Positions 42,702-52,466 are shown, counted from the stretch's first letter. The stretch: DNA of 64,000 bases from Shimia isoporae (GCF_004346865.1 NZ_SMGR01000001.1:496001-560000); one strand, 5' to 3'. The notes: generated by a model from the letters alone, not told the origin. Made by a program: numbers and translations.

Positions 42702-44090
42702 ATGACCAAAGATACCTCGAACCAGATGTGGGGCGGCCGCTTTGCCGCAGGACCGGACGCGATCATGGAGGCAATCAATGCCTCAATCGGGTACGACCAG
42801 CGAATGGCTGCGCAAGACATCGAAGGCTCGCGGGCCCATGCGGCGATGCTTGCCAAAACGGGCATCCTGACTGATAGCGATGCCGAAGCCATTCGGGAAG
42901 GGCTTCTCACGGTCTTGTCAGAGATTGAAACCGGCAACTTCGAATTTTCCGCCGCACTGGAAGACATCCACATGAACGTCGAAGCGCGTCTGAAGGAGAT
43001 CATCGGAGAGCCCGCGGGCCGTCTCCATACAGGGCGCAGCCGCAACGATCAGGTGGCGACAGACTTCAAACTTTGGGTTCGGGATCAAATTGACGCTGCC
43101 ATTCAAGGAATTTCGGCGCTGATCCGCGCGTTTGTTGCGCAAGCTGAGGTTGGGGCAGACTGGGTTATGCCGGGCTTTACCCATCTTCAGACTGCACAAC
43201 CGGTGACTTGGGGCCACCACATGATGGCCTACGTCGAAATGCTCGGACGTGATTTGTCGCGTTTCCAAGACGCGCGTGCCCGTATGAACGAGTCGCCACT
43301 TGGAGCAGCGGCTCTGGCGGGGACGTCTTTCCCGATTGACCGTGAGATGACAGCCAAAGCTTTGCGTTTTGACCGTCCGGCTGCCAACTCGCTGGATGCG
43401 GTGGCGGATCGTGACTTCGCGTTGGAATTTCTGTCGGCAAGCAGTATCTGTGCGATGCACTTGAGCCGATTTGCCGAAGAACTTGTGATCTGGTCGTCTG
43501 CGCAATTCCGTTTCGTGACACTTTCGGATCGCTTTTCGACCGGATCGTCCATTATGCCGCAAAAGAAAAATCCGGACGCGGCCGAGTTGATCCGCGCCAA
43601 GATCGGCCGGATTTTCGGTGCAAATACAGCCCTCCTGATGGTGATGAAGGGGCTTCCGCTGACCTATTCCAAGGACATGCAGGAAGACAAGGAACAAGTC
43701 TTTGACGCGGCGGATAACTTGATGTTGGCGCTTGCTGCAATGGAAGGCATGGTCAAGGATATGACCGCCAATCGGGATAGCCTTGAGGCGGCCGCCGGAA
43801 GCGGGTTTTCTACTGCGACTGATCTTGCAGATTGGCTTGTGCGTGCACTCAACATGCCGTTCCGCGATGCGCACCACGTTACTGGCACGTTGGTTGCCAT
43901 GGCAGAGGCGCGCGGCTGTGATTTGCCGGATTTGACGCTCGAGGACATGAAGAGTGTACATTCGGCGATCACCGCAGACGTGTTTGACGTTCTTGGCGTC
44001 CACAATTCCGTAGCCTCACGGTTGTCATACGGTGGTACAGCGCCTGAGCGGGTGCGCGAACAGATTGCGCGCTGGAAAGAAGTTCTTTGA
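42702..44090 (+). CDS. argH: Argininosuccinate lyase
   Basis: The enzyme splits argininosuccinate into arginine and fumarate. The 462 residues include the signature loop [18 protein letters not shown] at about 281-298, with the catalytic Ser region and Lys/Asn residues, and [13 protein letters not shown] for substrate contact. The ATG at 42702 has GAAGGG upstream. The first tiny lipoprotein gene starts in the stop codon (TGATG). This completes arginine synthesis with the argDF operon at 3-5 kb. Confidence 0.97.
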   Translation: MTKDTSNQMWGGRFAAGPDAIMEAINASIGYDQRMAAQDIEGSRAHAAMLAKTGILTDSDAEAIREGLLTVLSEIETGNFEFSAALEDIHMNVEARLKEIIGEPAGRLHTGRSRNDQVATDFKLWVRDQIDAAIQGISALIRAFVAQAEVGADWVMPGFTHLQTAQPVTWGHHMMAYVEMLGRDLSRFQDARARMNESPLGAAALAGTSFPIDREMTAKALRFDRPAANSLDAVADRDFALEFLSASSICAMHLSRFAEELVIWSSAQFRFVTLSDRFSTGSSIMPQKKNPDAAELIRAKIGRIFGANTALLMVMKGLPLTYSKDMQEDKEQVFDAADNLMLALAAMEGMVKDMTANRDSLEAAAGSGFSTATDLADWLVRALNMPFRDAHHVTGTLVAMAEARGCDLPDLTLEDMKSVHSAITADVFDVLGVHNSVASRLSYGGTAPERVREQIARWKEVL

Positions 44091-44239
44091 TGGTATTGCG
44101 CGGCGCTATGGCTTTTGCGGTTTTCGCGTTGGCAGCTTGTGAGCCAACCGGATACCGCCCAGCCGAGCCTGAGCCGCAGAAACAATCCGGTATCACAATA
44201 AGCGGCTCGGCACGGGTCGGTGTGGTGACAAGCTTCTGA
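44090..44239 (+). CDS. Tiny lipoprotein 1, coupled to argH
   Basis: The 49-residue product starts [20 protein letters not shown], a clear lipoprotein signal with the lipobox Cys at residue 17, followed by a short Pro/Glu stretch and an ITISGSARVGVV tail. Its ATG overlaps the argH stop (TGATG), so it is co-translated. It was too short for automatic listing but has the correct signal layout. A second tiny lipoprotein follows. Function unknown. Confidence 0.72.
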   Translation: MVLRGAMAFAVFALAACEPTGYRPAEPEPQKQSGITISGSARVGVVTSF

Positions 44240-44339
44240 TCCGGGGCGCGGGCCACGACATTTTCCTCGGAAGTCGTCTTTGCCAAGTATTGCCTGGCGC
44301 GATAGACTTCATGAAGCTGCCCAATTTTCGGATGATCTT

Positions 44340-44537
44340 ATGCGAGTCGTTTTTGCTTTTGCGTTCTTATGCCTAGTTGCTGCTTGTGGAGTTGATGGAG
44401 AACCGTGGACACCAACCATGTCCGGCACCATCGGTATCGGTTCGGATGGGGTGCATACTTCGGGGCACATCGGAATAAGCAATGGTCCGGTTTCGATTTC
44501 TGTCGGCGGTGGCTGTTACCGGTATGGGTGCTGGTAA
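44340..44537 (+). CDS. Tiny lipoprotein 2
   Basis: The 65-residue product starts MRVVFAFAFLCLVAACGVDG with a lipobox Cys at residue 16. A Gly/Ser/Ile-rich mature part follows (TIGIGSDGVHTSGHIGISNG) and ends in a Cys-rich GGGCYRYGCW tail. The mature part resembles lipoprotein 1 in its ISGS/ISNG style, suggesting a shared origin. The ATG at 44340 has GGATGA upstream; the frame is open from 44280. Function unknown. Confidence 0.65.
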   Translation: MRVVFAFAFLCLVAACGVDGEPWTPTMSGTIGIGSDGVHTSGHIGISNGPVSISVGGGCYRYGCW

Positions 44538-44609
44538 AAATTGGCAAAGGGTTGAACCGAAAGGCTTTGTCTGGCGTAAATGCCAATGAAAACACTTTCG
44601 GAGCTAGCC

Positions 44610-44927
44610 ATGTCCCCGCTGAGATACATTTTTCTTGCTCTTGCGATTTGGGGGGCCATCCATCCGATGGCCTATTTTGCTCCGTGGATCGCAGAGAACG
44701 GATTTGACCTTCAGGCTATGGTCGCGCTTTGGAAGGCGAATGATGCCGTCACCGGAATCTATTGGGATCTGGTGATTTCGGCGATCACCCTGAATGTCTG
44801 GATAATCGCCGAAGTTGCGGTTCGCAGGAACTGGCTTGCGCTTCTGGCGATTCCTGCGACCTGGTTGATCGGTGTGAGTTGCGGCTTGCCGCTATACCTG
44901 TTTTTGCGCGCGAAACCTGTTCGCTGA
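44610..44927 (+). CDS. DUF2834 domain-containing membrane protein
   Basis: The 105-residue protein has three hydrophobic helices (YIFLALAIWGAIHPMAYFAPW, ITLNVWIIAEVAV and LLAIPATWLIGVSCGLPLYLFL), matching DUF2834. Function is unknown. I start at the ATG at 44610, which has GGAG upstream; a frame from 44580 adds ten residues. It precedes lysA by 83 bases on the same strand. Confidence 0.82.
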   Translation: MSPLRYIFLALAIWGAIHPMAYFAPWIAENGFDLQAMVALWKANDAVTGIYWDLVISAITLNVWIIAEVAVRRNWLALLAIPATWLIGVSCGLPLYLFLRAKPVR

Positions 44928-45010
44928 TCGGCAATTTGTGCCATTGAACGGCGTCGGGCACGACGTTATGACGAACGCTGACGTGAAAATGAGCAGGCTG
45001 GAGGCGCCGC

Positions 45011-46276
45011 ATGGATCACTTTCTCTACCGCGACGGCGTATTGTATGCTGAAGACGTTCCAGTTTCGGAAATAGCTGCTCAGGTTGGTACTCCGTTTTAT
45101 TGCTACTCTACGGCGACTCTGGAGCGTCACTTTCGTCTCTTTGACGAGGCATTGGAGGGAACAGAGCATCTCGTATGCTACGCGATGAAAGCAGCTTCGA
45201 ATCAGGCGATCCTCAAAACTCTGGCCGAGGTTGGCGCGGGCATGGATGTCGTTTCCGGAGGGGAATACGCGCGCGCCAAAGCCGCCGGTGTGTCGGGAGA
45301 CAAGATCGTCTTTTCCGGGGTTGGTAAGACCGAGGTGGAGATCGCGGACGCGCTGACCGGAGGTATTCGCCAGTTCAATGTCGAAAGCGAACCAGAGATG
45401 GCGGCGATCAGCGCCGTCGCGTGTCGACTTGGCAAGGTGGCTCCGATTGCCATTCGCGTTAACCCGGACGTGGATGCCAAGACCCACGCAAAGATCGCGA
45501 CAGGGAAATCTGAAAACAAGTTCGGCATCCCTATTAGCCGCGCGCGCGAGGTTTATGCATTGGCGGCCAGTCTTCCGGGGCTCGATGTTGTCGGTATAGA
45601 CGTGCACATCGGCAGTCAGCTTACACAGCTCGAGCCTTTTGAATTAGCCTACAAAAAGGTCGCGGAACTGACGCAAACCCTCCGCGCTGATGGTCACAAC
45701 ATCCGTCGACTTGATTTGGGCGGCGGGCTTGGCATTCCTTATGAGCGTTCCAACTTAGCGCCGCCGTTGCCTCTAGAATACGGGGCGATGGTCAAGCGCA
45801 CGCTTGGTCATCTGGACTGTGAAATCGAAATCGAACCGGGCCGTTTGATTGCCGGTAACGCGGGTATCATGGTCAGCAAGGTCATCTATGTGAAGTCCGG
45901 TGAAGACCGGGAGTTCCTGATTATCGACGGAGCGATGAACGATCTGATCCGACCGGCCATGTACGAAGCGCATCATGATATCGTGCCTGTTGTCGAACCG
46001 GAGCCCGGCCACGAGCCGGCCAAGTACGACATCGTCGGACCAGTTTGCGAGAGTGGAGACACTTTTGCGAAAGCTCGCGACATCGCCAAGTTGGAGGCGG
46101 GCGACCTTGTGGCATTCCGCAGTGCGGGGGCATATGGCGCGGTAATGTCGAGTGAGTATAACTCCAGGCCTCTGATCCCCGAGGTGCTTGTGAAAGGGGA
46201 TCAATTTGCAGTTATCCGGCAACGCCCCACCTATGAAGAGATGATAAACCGCGATAGCATCCCCGTATGGCTTTGA
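45011..46276 (+). CDS. lysA: Diaminopimelate decarboxylase
   Basis: LysA converts meso-diaminopimelate to lysine, the last step of lysine synthesis. The 421-residue PLP barrel has the Schiff-base lysine K60 in CYAMKAASN, the glycine-rich GGGLGIPYE phosphate loop, EIEPGR and the active-site GPVCESGDTF with its Cys. The ATG has GGAGG just upstream. It is followed by the TIGR02302 gene with about 57 bases between. Confidence 0.97.
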   Translation: MDHFLYRDGVLYAEDVPVSEIAAQVGTPFYCYSTATLERHFRLFDEALEGTEHLVCYAMKAASNQAILKTLAEVGAGMDVVSGGEYARAKAAGVSGDKIVFSGVGKTEVEIADALTGGIRQFNVESEPEMAAISAVACRLGKVAPIAIRVNPDVDAKTHAKIATGKSENKFGIPISRAREVYALAASLPGLDVVGIDVHIGSQLTQLEPFELAYKKVAELTQTLRADGHNIRRLDLGGGLGIPYERSNLAPPLPLEYGAMVKRTLGHLDCEIEIEPGRLIAGNAGIMVSKVIYVKSGEDREFLIIDGAMNDLIRPAMYEAHHDIVPVVEPEPGHEPAKYDIVGPVCESGDTFAKARDIAKLEAGDLVAFRSAGAYGAVMSSEYNSRPLIPEVLVKGDQFAVIRQRPTYEEMINRDSIPVWL

Positions 46277-46333
46277 GGCATCCGCCTCAGGGGTGGGACA
46301 ATCGCCTCTAAATTGCCTGTGGATGGGAGCGCT

Positions 46334-48925
46334 GTGAGCAACCGGTCGACCAGTGAAACAGCCTTGAAACGCTTGGGCTTTGTGCTTGGGCTGACGCGTC
46401 TTGGCCTGTTGGCCGAGACGCTGACCCGTGCATTCTGGCCTGTCTGGACGATTCTCTTTGCACTTGCCGCCAGCGTCATGATGGGAGCGCTGGACGTGCT
46501 GCCGCTTGAAGCCATCTGGGCCATTGGAATATTCGCTGTCCTGGCTGTGGGATGGTTTGTTGCTCGCGGCGTCGCCAAAGTCCATTGGCCAACGCGTGAA
46601 GACACCATAGCTCGTCTTGATTCAACGCTGCCCGGTCGCCCGTTGCAAGCGCTTCGCGACGCGCCTGCGATTGGGGAAGGGGATGCCGGTTCCCAAGCAA
46701 TTTGGCAAGCGCATCAGGACCGCATGGCAGAACGCGCAAAAGCAGCACGTGCGGTTAAACCGAACTTGCAGTTGGCTCGACTGGACCCATTCGGCCTTAG
46801 ATACACTGCGACGCTTCTGTTGTTGATTGGCCTTTTGTTTGGCTCTGTGGCGCGAGTAGGCCAAATCGGGGAAATCGCTTCCAATGGCGTCACTGACTTG
46901 GCCGCTGGTCCTACTTGGGAAGGCTGGATCGAACCTCCCCGCTACACTGGGTTGCCAGCACGCTATCTCAATGATCAGCCGGAAGGTGCGTTGGAAATTC
47001 CGGAAGGAAGCCGCATCATGTTGCGGCTTTATGGTGAGGTTGGCGCACTTACAGTGGCGGAAACAGTGTCTGCAAGAACTGGAGAGCTTCCAAGTGCAGC
47101 GGAACCGGAACAAAGTTTTCTGGCAGCGCAGGATGGAACTCTGGAGATTTCCGGGCCCGGCGGTGCGAAATGGGATGTGACCCTCCTGCGAGACACCGCA
47201 CCTGAAATTGCAATGACTGGCAGTGCTGACACCTCTGCGCGTGGCGAGATGACGCTGCCTTTCGAGGGGAGCGATGACTACGAAGTGGTGGGTGGAACGG
47301 CCGTTATCAACCTGGATCTCGCGAGTGTAAGTCGTACCTATGGTCTTGCGCTAGAACCCGAGGCGCGCGAGCCAATTTCCGTACCCTTGCCCCTGCCGAT
47401 TTCAGGCGACCGAGCTTCGTTTGAAGAAATACTTATTGAGGACTTTTCCGAACACGTTTGGGCACATCTGCCGGTGACTGTCACTTTGATTGCCGAAGAT
47501 GCGGCAGGCCAGACTGGCGAAAGCGTTACTCTGCCTATTGATTTGCCTGCGCGACGGTTCTTCGATCCGCTGGCAGCGGCGGTGATCGAGATGCGCCGCG
47601 ATCTGTTATGGTCCAAAGAAAACGCCCCGCGTGTTGCCCAACTGATGCGTGCCGTTAGCCACAATCCGGTAGACGGAATATTTAAGCGGGAAACAGACTA
47701 TCTGCGGCTACGCACGATTTTAAGACGTCTGGAGGCCTTCAAGGCTTATGGTCTGACGGACGAAAAACGCGACGAGTTGGCAGAAGCGCTTTGGGAACTC
47801 GCCTTGAACCTCGAGGACGGAACTTTGGGCAATGCACTTGAGCGCTTGCAGCAAGCTCAGGAGCGTTTGGCAGAGGCGATGAAGAACGGCGCAAGTGATG
47901 CCGAAATCGAGCGCCTGATGCAGGAGCTCAGGGAAGCTACGGAAGACTACATGCGCGAACTCGCCCGCCGAAACCAGCAGGAAGGCGAGCAATCCGGAGA
48001 TCAGCAGCAGGCCCAGAATTCCATGCAAATGGATCAGAACGATCTGCAGCGGATGATGGACAGAATTCAAGAACTGATGGAACAGGGGCGCATGGCCGAA
48101 GCGCAGCAAGCCCTTGAGGAACTGCAGCGTATGCTTGAGAACATGCAGGTCACTCAGGGACAGGGTCAGAACGGCGAAGGCGATCAGTCCATGCAGGGGC
48201 TCGCGGACACTCTGCGAGAACAGCAAGGCTTGTCGGATGAAGCGTTCCGAGAGTTGCAGGAACAGTTCAATCCAAATGCGCAGGCCGGACAATCAGGCGA
48301 AAATCAGGGGTTCAATGGTGGCGAGGGACGCGGCACAGCGCATGACGGCACTGGCGGCGAAGGGGAAGGTGAAGGACAGGAAGGCACCGCACAAGGCCAA
48401 CAGGAGAACGGTCAGCAAGGCCAGGGTGGAAATGAATCCAGCGATATGGGACTTGGTGACCGGCAACAGGCACTTCGGCAGGAGCTCGACCGTCAAATGC
48501 AGAATTTGCCAGGCGCTGGCACCCCAGAAGGCGATGCCGCCCGAGAGTCTCTTGGAAGGGCCGGTGATGCAATGGACGGCGCGGAGGAAGCTCTGAGGCA
48601 GGATGATCTTGCCACTGCGATCGATCGACAGGCCGAAGCTATGGAAGCTTTGCGTGAAGGTATGAGATCGCTGGGTGATGCGATGGACCAAGCTCAGCAA
48701 CAGGGTTCGCAGGGCAATGCTCAAGCGCAAGGCGCCAACCGCGATCCTCTAGGGCGCTCGCAGGGCAATCGTGGTGCGGCCGGAACCGACGACGGTTTGC
48801 TGCAAGGCGAAGATGTCTATCGCCAAGCCCGCCGCCTGTTGGATGAAATCCGGCGCCGCGCGGGGGAAGTCGAACGTCCCGAGATTGAGCGCAACTATCT
48901 GGAACGATTGCTGGACCGCTTTTAG
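46334..48925 (+). CDS. TIGR02302/DUF4175 family membrane protein with long Gln-rich region
   Basis: The protein has about 863 residues. The N-terminal part contains three hydrophobic helices (TRAFWPVWTILFALAASVMMG, WAIGIFAVLAVGWFVARG and ATLLLLIGLLFGSV). A periplasmic beta-rich domain and a helical region of about residues 500-600 follow. A Gln/Gly/Glu-rich low-complexity tail, with repeats such as GEGEGQEGTAQGQQ, precedes a conserved C-terminal helix ending NYLERLLDRF. This matches TIGR02302 (DUF4175) and occurs beside ftsEX in related genomes. Function is unknown. I use the GTG at 46334 (GGGAG upstream); a TTG at 46313 is possible. Confidence 0.85.
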   Translation: MSNRSTSETALKRLGFVLGLTRLGLLAETLTRAFWPVWTILFALAASVMMGALDVLPLEAIWAIGIFAVLAVGWFVARGVAKVHWPTREDTIARLDSTLPGRPLQALRDAPAIGEGDAGSQAIWQAHQDRMAERAKAARAVKPNLQLARLDPFGLRYTATLLLLIGLLFGSVARVGQIGEIASNGVTDLAAGPTWEGWIEPPRYTGLPARYLNDQPEGALEIPEGSRIMLRLYGEVGALTVAETVSARTGELPSAAEPEQSFLAAQDGTLEISGPGGAKWDVTLLRDTAPEIAMTGSADTSARGEMTLPFEGSDDYEVVGGTAVINLDLASVSRTYGLALEPEAREPISVPLPLPISGDRASFEEILIEDFSEHVWAHLPVTVTLIAEDAAGQTGESVTLPIDLPARRFFDPLAAAVIEMRRDLLWSKENAPRVAQLMRAVSHNPVDGIFKRETDYLRLRTILRRLEAFKAYGLTDEKRDELAEALWELALNLEDGTLGNALERLQQAQERLAEAMKNGASDAEIERLMQELREATEDYMRELARRNQQEGEQSGDQQQAQNSMQMDQNDLQRMMDRIQELMEQGRMAEAQQALEELQRMLENMQVTQGQGQNGEGDQSMQGLADTLREQQGLSDEAFRELQEQFNPNAQAGQSGENQGFNGGEGRGTAHDGTGGEGEGEGQEGTAQGQQENGQQGQGGNESSDMGLGDRQQALRQELDRQMQNLPGAGTPEGDAARESLGRAGDAMDGAEEALRQDDLATAIDRQAEAMEALREGMRSLGDAMDQAQQQGSQGNAQAQGANRDPLGRSQGNRGAAGTDDGLLQGEDVYRQARRLLDEIRRRAGEVERPEIERNYLERLLDRF

Positions 48926-48929
48926 ACGG

Positions 48930-50003
48930 TTAACCGTTGCCGCCGCCTGCAACATTATTCAGCCACAGGAACAGGCCTGTCACTTTCGTGTCCAGCCAAA
49001 CGCGAGCGTCGTTTGCGCCTGCCACAAATCCCTCGATTTGCGGGGCAAACTGCGGATAGCTGGCGCTTAGGGTTTCGTGTCGGCTGTAGACAAAGACTGC
49101 GGCTGCAGCCAGCAATATGACAAGAACAAAGCCCAGTCTGAAGCCACGCCCACGACTGGCGTCCGAAGCAGGCGGCTCAACCGCTGCGTCTGAAGTTCGC
49201 GGTGCATCCGCTGAATGGCGCAGGGTTGAGTTGGTTTCTTCTATGTCAGGCAATAGATCGCGGCGGCTGTCGCGGATTTCTGTCTGTTCCGGCACCGCTG
49301 GTGCTTCTACTGTTTCATCGGTCAAGCCGCGCAGTTTGCGCATCCGGTCGCGGGCTTCGTTGGCGCGACGGGAAGCATCGCTGGCGGGAGCAGTTAGGCC
49401 TAGCTCTTCCTGTGTTTCGAGCGCCGCGCGTTCCTCTTCGGCACGCGCGCGCTGTTCGTGTTCTGCTTCTTCACGCAAGACATCAGCAATGGAGGGGTCA
49501 AGGCCACGCCGTTGAGGCGCTGCTGGGGGCTCATCCGCCGGACCTTCCTGTTCGTTGTCTTCGAAATCTATCGTACCTTGGGGGGCGGAGTTTTCATCGT
49601 TTTCGGCTTCTGATGACGCGTCGCTTTCTTCGAGTGCATCACGCCAATCATCCTCTCCGACGATGTCTTCCTCGTCCTCGGGAGTATCGATTAGATCATC
49701 GTCCAGGTTCCAGTCTTCGCCGCCCAGATCCGTTGCGTCGTCTTCTTCCTCGAAGCTGACACTTGGAGGTTCGATCTCATCAAACGTGTCCGGGCTTTCT
49801 TCCTCAACTGGGTCGTCCTGAGCGGGTTCTTCGGCTGTCGATTGAACGGGATCGGTTGCTTGATCTTCAGACTGAAGCGTGTCCGGATGCGCTTGAAACC
49901 ACGTGTCTCCGCAGTTCGAGCATTGCACGTCTCTTCCCTCTGCCGGGATGACGTCATCAGGCACTTCATATTGTGCGCCGCAATTCGGGCAGATTAGCCG
50001 CAT
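48930..50003 (-). CDS. MJ0042-type zinc-ribbon, single-pass membrane protein
   Basis: The 357-residue protein starts MRLICPNCGAQYEVPDDVIP with CxxC pairs (CPNC and CSNC) that form a zinc ribbon. A very acidic Asp/Glu-rich linker of about 150 residues follows, then a basic segment and one hydrophobic helix near residue 320 (FVLVILLAAAAVFV). Function unknown; the layout suggests an N-terminal metal-binding cytoplasmic domain and a C-terminal tail. I choose the ATG ending 50003 (GGGGAC upstream), the normal MJ0042 start. It converges on the TIGR02302 gene and is divergent from ftsE. Confidence 0.82.
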   Translation of the reverse strand: MRLICPNCGAQYEVPDDVIPAEGRDVQCSNCGDTWFQAHPDTLQSEDQATDPVQSTAEEPAQDDPVEEESPDTFDEIEPPSVSFEEEDDATDLGGEDWNLDDDLIDTPEDEEDIVGEDDWRDALEESDASSEAENDENSAPQGTIDFEDNEQEGPADEPPAAPQRRGLDPSIADVLREEAEHEQRARAEEERAALETQEELGLTAPASDASRRANEARDRMRKLRGLTDETVEAPAVPEQTEIRDSRRDLLPDIEETNSTLRHSADAPRTSDAAVEPPASDASRGRGFRLGFVLVILLAAAAVFVYSRHETLSASYPQFAPQIEGFVAGANDARVWLDTKVTGLFLWLNNVAGGGNG

Positions 50004-50149
50004 CGCAAGTCCCCGTTGCCCCCATGGTTTGTCTTTGTTCTTGAACCATAATCTGTAACAAACCACCGCGAAAGTGCAAAGCCTTCGGCGATGTGGATTG
50101 AAACCGCGGCGATGCTAAGGCACAACAGGCCAAGAAGAAGAGGTCCCGT

Positions 50150-50827
50150 TTGATCGAACTCAGCAATATTGCCTACAGCTATGGTGGCGGCGAACTCTTG
50201 AGTGATGTTTCACTCAAGATCGCGCCGGGATCGTTTCATTTTCTGACGGGGCCGTCAGGTTCAGGGAAAACGACCTTCCTGAAGCTATGTTATGGCGCGC
50301 TTGTACCCACGGCCGGTCATGTTGAATTGTTCGGGCGCGACGTGCGCGAGATGAGCCGAGATGACCATGCCATAACACGCCGCCAGATCGGCGTTGTGCA
50401 CCAAGACTGCCAGTTTCTCGATCACCTGCCGGTGCGTGAAAACGTGGCTCTCCCATTGACGGTTTCCGGTCGTGAGAGTTTGGAAAATGTCGCAAACCTC
50501 AAAGAACTTCTAAGCTGGGTTGGCTTGGGGAGCCGGGCGAGTGCCCTTCCACCGGAATTGTCCGGAGGTGAACGTCAGCGTGCTGCGCTCGCACGAGCCG
50601 TTATCATGTCACCCGATGTTGTGCTTGCCGATGAGCCGACGGGCAATGTGGATTGGGAAATGTCCCAACGTCTGCTGCAGTTGCTGATCGAACTCAACAA
50701 AATGGGAAAAACGATCCTGATCGCGACCCATGACATGAACCTTATCCGCGCAGCTAAAGGCCATGTGCAGGCGCGTGTATTGCGAATTTCGAACCGCAAA
50801 CTTCAATTGGCGGGGGCGGATCTGTGA
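50150..50827 (+). CDS. ftsE: Cell division ATP-binding protein FtsE
   Basis: FtsE is the ATPase of the FtsEX complex, which controls peptidoglycan hydrolases at the division septum. The 225 residues show Walker A GPSGSGKTTFLK, the ABC signature LSGGERQRAALARA and Walker B VVLADEPTGNVD. The start is TTG at 50150 with AAGAGG upstream. ftsX overlaps by GTGA, so they are co-translated. Confidence 0.96.
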   Translation: MIELSNIAYSYGGGELLSDVSLKIAPGSFHFLTGPSGSGKTTFLKLCYGALVPTAGHVELFGRDVREMSRDDHAITRRQIGVVHQDCQFLDHLPVRENVALPLTVSGRESLENVANLKELLSWVGLGSRASALPPELSGGERQRAALARAVIMSPDVVLADEPTGNVDWEMSQRLLQLLIELNKMGKTILIATHDMNLIRAAKGHVQARVLRISNRKLQLAGADL

Positions 50828-51726
50828 AAATTTTCAATGCGCTTTCAACCGTCTTTGTAGGAGATGCGCAAGCAGACCGTGTTGTGCCTCCGACCGGATA
50901 CACGGCTCGGCTGACGTTGTTCGCAGCGGGTGCGATGGCATTTCTAACGGTTTTTGCGTTGGCACTTTCTCTGGCGTCAGGCAGGTTGGCAACGCGTTGG
51001 GGCAACGAACTCGCGCAAAGTTCTACATTGCGCATTTCCGCACCGACCGAACAACTTGACGCTCAGACGGAAGCGGCTTTGACCGTTCTTGAAAGCACGC
51101 CTGGTGTCGCCAGTGCGCGGCCTTTGACCAGTGACGAACAGCGCGACTTGCTGGCGCCGTGGTTCGGTCCGGACCTGCCTGTGGATAGCCTGCCTATCCC
51201 GCAGCTCATAGAGATCAAGGAAACTGAACAGGGTTATGATGCTGTCGGATTGCGCCATCGCCTGCAAGCAGAGGTTCCGGGTGCGGTGCTTGACGATCAT
51301 ACCCGTTGGCGTAAACCGCTTGAAAAGGCAGCGGGCAGGCTGCGGTTACTTGGATGGGTGTCCATTGGACTGATTGGAGCGGCGACTGCCGCGATGATCA
51401 CGTTGGCTGCGAACGCTGCTTTGTCTGCAAACGCGCAGGTAATATCAGTCCTTCGACTTATTGGCGCGCAGGACGCCTATATTGCTCAGGCATTTGTCCG
51501 GCGTTTTACGTTGCGCAGCCTACTTGGCGCGGCAATCGGAACCGGGCTTGGCATGATCGCCATTTACCTTTTGCCTGCTGCACAGGATGAAGGCGGATTT
51601 CTGACCGGACTTGGGTTCAGTGGGATTGGTTGGGCTATTCCGCTGGCCATTCCGCTTCTCGCGGCTGTGGTGGCCTATCTTGCGACCGGAGCCGCGGCCC
51701 GGCGCACGCTCGGGGAGTTGGCATGA
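50824..51726 (+). CDS. ftsX: Cell division protein FtsX
   Basis: FtsX is the permease-like partner of FtsE. The 300-residue product has an N-terminal helix (LTLFAAGAMAFLTVFALALSL), a periplasmic loop domain and three later helices in the FtsX layout. The start is GTG, overlapping the ftsE stop. plsC overlaps the ftsX stop by ATGA, so three genes are coupled. Confidence 0.93.
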   Translation: MKIFNALSTVFVGDAQADRVVPPTGYTARLTLFAAGAMAFLTVFALALSLASGRLATRWGNELAQSSTLRISAPTEQLDAQTEAALTVLESTPGVASARPLTSDEQRDLLAPWFGPDLPVDSLPIPQLIEIKETEQGYDAVGLRHRLQAEVPGAVLDDHTRWRKPLEKAAGRLRLLGWVSIGLIGAATAAMITLAANAALSANAQVISVLRLIGAQDAYIAQAFVRRFTLRSLLGAAIGTGLGMIAIYLLPAAQDEGGFLTGLGFSGIGWAIPLAIPLLAAVVAYLATGAAARRTLGELA

Positions 51727-52466
51727 TGCGACTTTTGTTCCAGTGGGTAATGAGCATTCTCTACGTGATCCAAAACGCGATTATGATGCTTATTATGGGG
51801 ATTGTATTTTTCCCCTGGGCGCTTGTGTCTCCCAAGGGTGCTTCCACAGCATGCAACACCTATGCGACCTGGGCTATCTGGACTGCGCGCTGGATGGTTG
51901 GCATTCGCTCCGAAATTCGTGGGAATATTCCTACCGATGCGGTGCTCGTTCCGGCGAAACACCAGTCTTTTCTCGACATCATGATGATTTACAAGGCTGT
52001 GCCTCAGCCGAGATTTATCATGAAATACGAATTGTTGTTTACTCCGATTATCGGTGTTTATGCATGGCGCCTTGGATGTGTTCCCGTTCGCCGCGGAAAG
52101 CGTGGTGCAGCGATAAAGGCGATGTTGGCGGACGTGGAAAGTGGTCGTGTGCCGCCGGGACAATTGGTGATTTACCCTCAAGGCACCCGCGTTCGCGCTG
52201 GCGACTACACGCCCTATAAGGTTGGCCCCTACGTTCTTTATAAAGAAACAGGGCAGGCTGCGGTGCCGGTCGCGACAAATGCGGGATTGTTCTGGCCCAA
52301 AGGCACGATGCTGCGCAAACCGGGGCTGGCTGTTGTCGAGTTTCTCGATCCAATTGAGCAAGGCCAAGACCAAAAGGCGTTTATGAAACATCTTGAGGAC
52401 GTCATTGAGACGCGCTCCAATGATTTGATGCGCGAAGCCGGGTTTGATCCTGATGCAGTGGGTTGA
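51723..52466 (+). CDS. plsC: 1-acyl-sn-glycerol-3-phosphate acyltransferase
   Basis: PlsC makes phosphatidic acid from lysophosphatidic acid, in membrane lipid synthesis. The 247-residue protein has an N-terminal membrane helix and the acyltransferase motifs KHQSFLD (HX4D) and later PQGTRV. The ATG overlaps the ftsX stop (ATGA); the open frame from 51630 is inside ftsX. It is in a coupled run with ftsE-ftsX and the following PPOX gene. Confidence 0.94.
   Translation: MMRLLFQWVMSILYVIQNAIMMLIMGIVFFPWALVSPKGASTACNTYATWAIWTARWMVGIRSEIRGNIPTDAVLVPAKHQSFLDIMMIYKAVPQPRFIMKYELLFTPIIGVYAWRLGCVPVRRGKRGAAIKAMLADVESGRVPPGQLVIYPQGTRVRAGDYTPYKVGPYVLYKETGQAAVPVATNAGLFWPKGTMLRKPGLAVVEFLDPIEQGQDQKAFMKHLEDVIETRSNDLMREAGFDPDAVG

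Noticed and set aside
42918..44003. 361-residue minus-strand frame
   Set aside because: It is antisense to argH, His/Arg-rich, with no start signal.
46274..46288. GAGGC/GCCTC hairpin after lysA as terminator
   Set aside because: The stem is only five pairs and no T-run follows; more likely chance.
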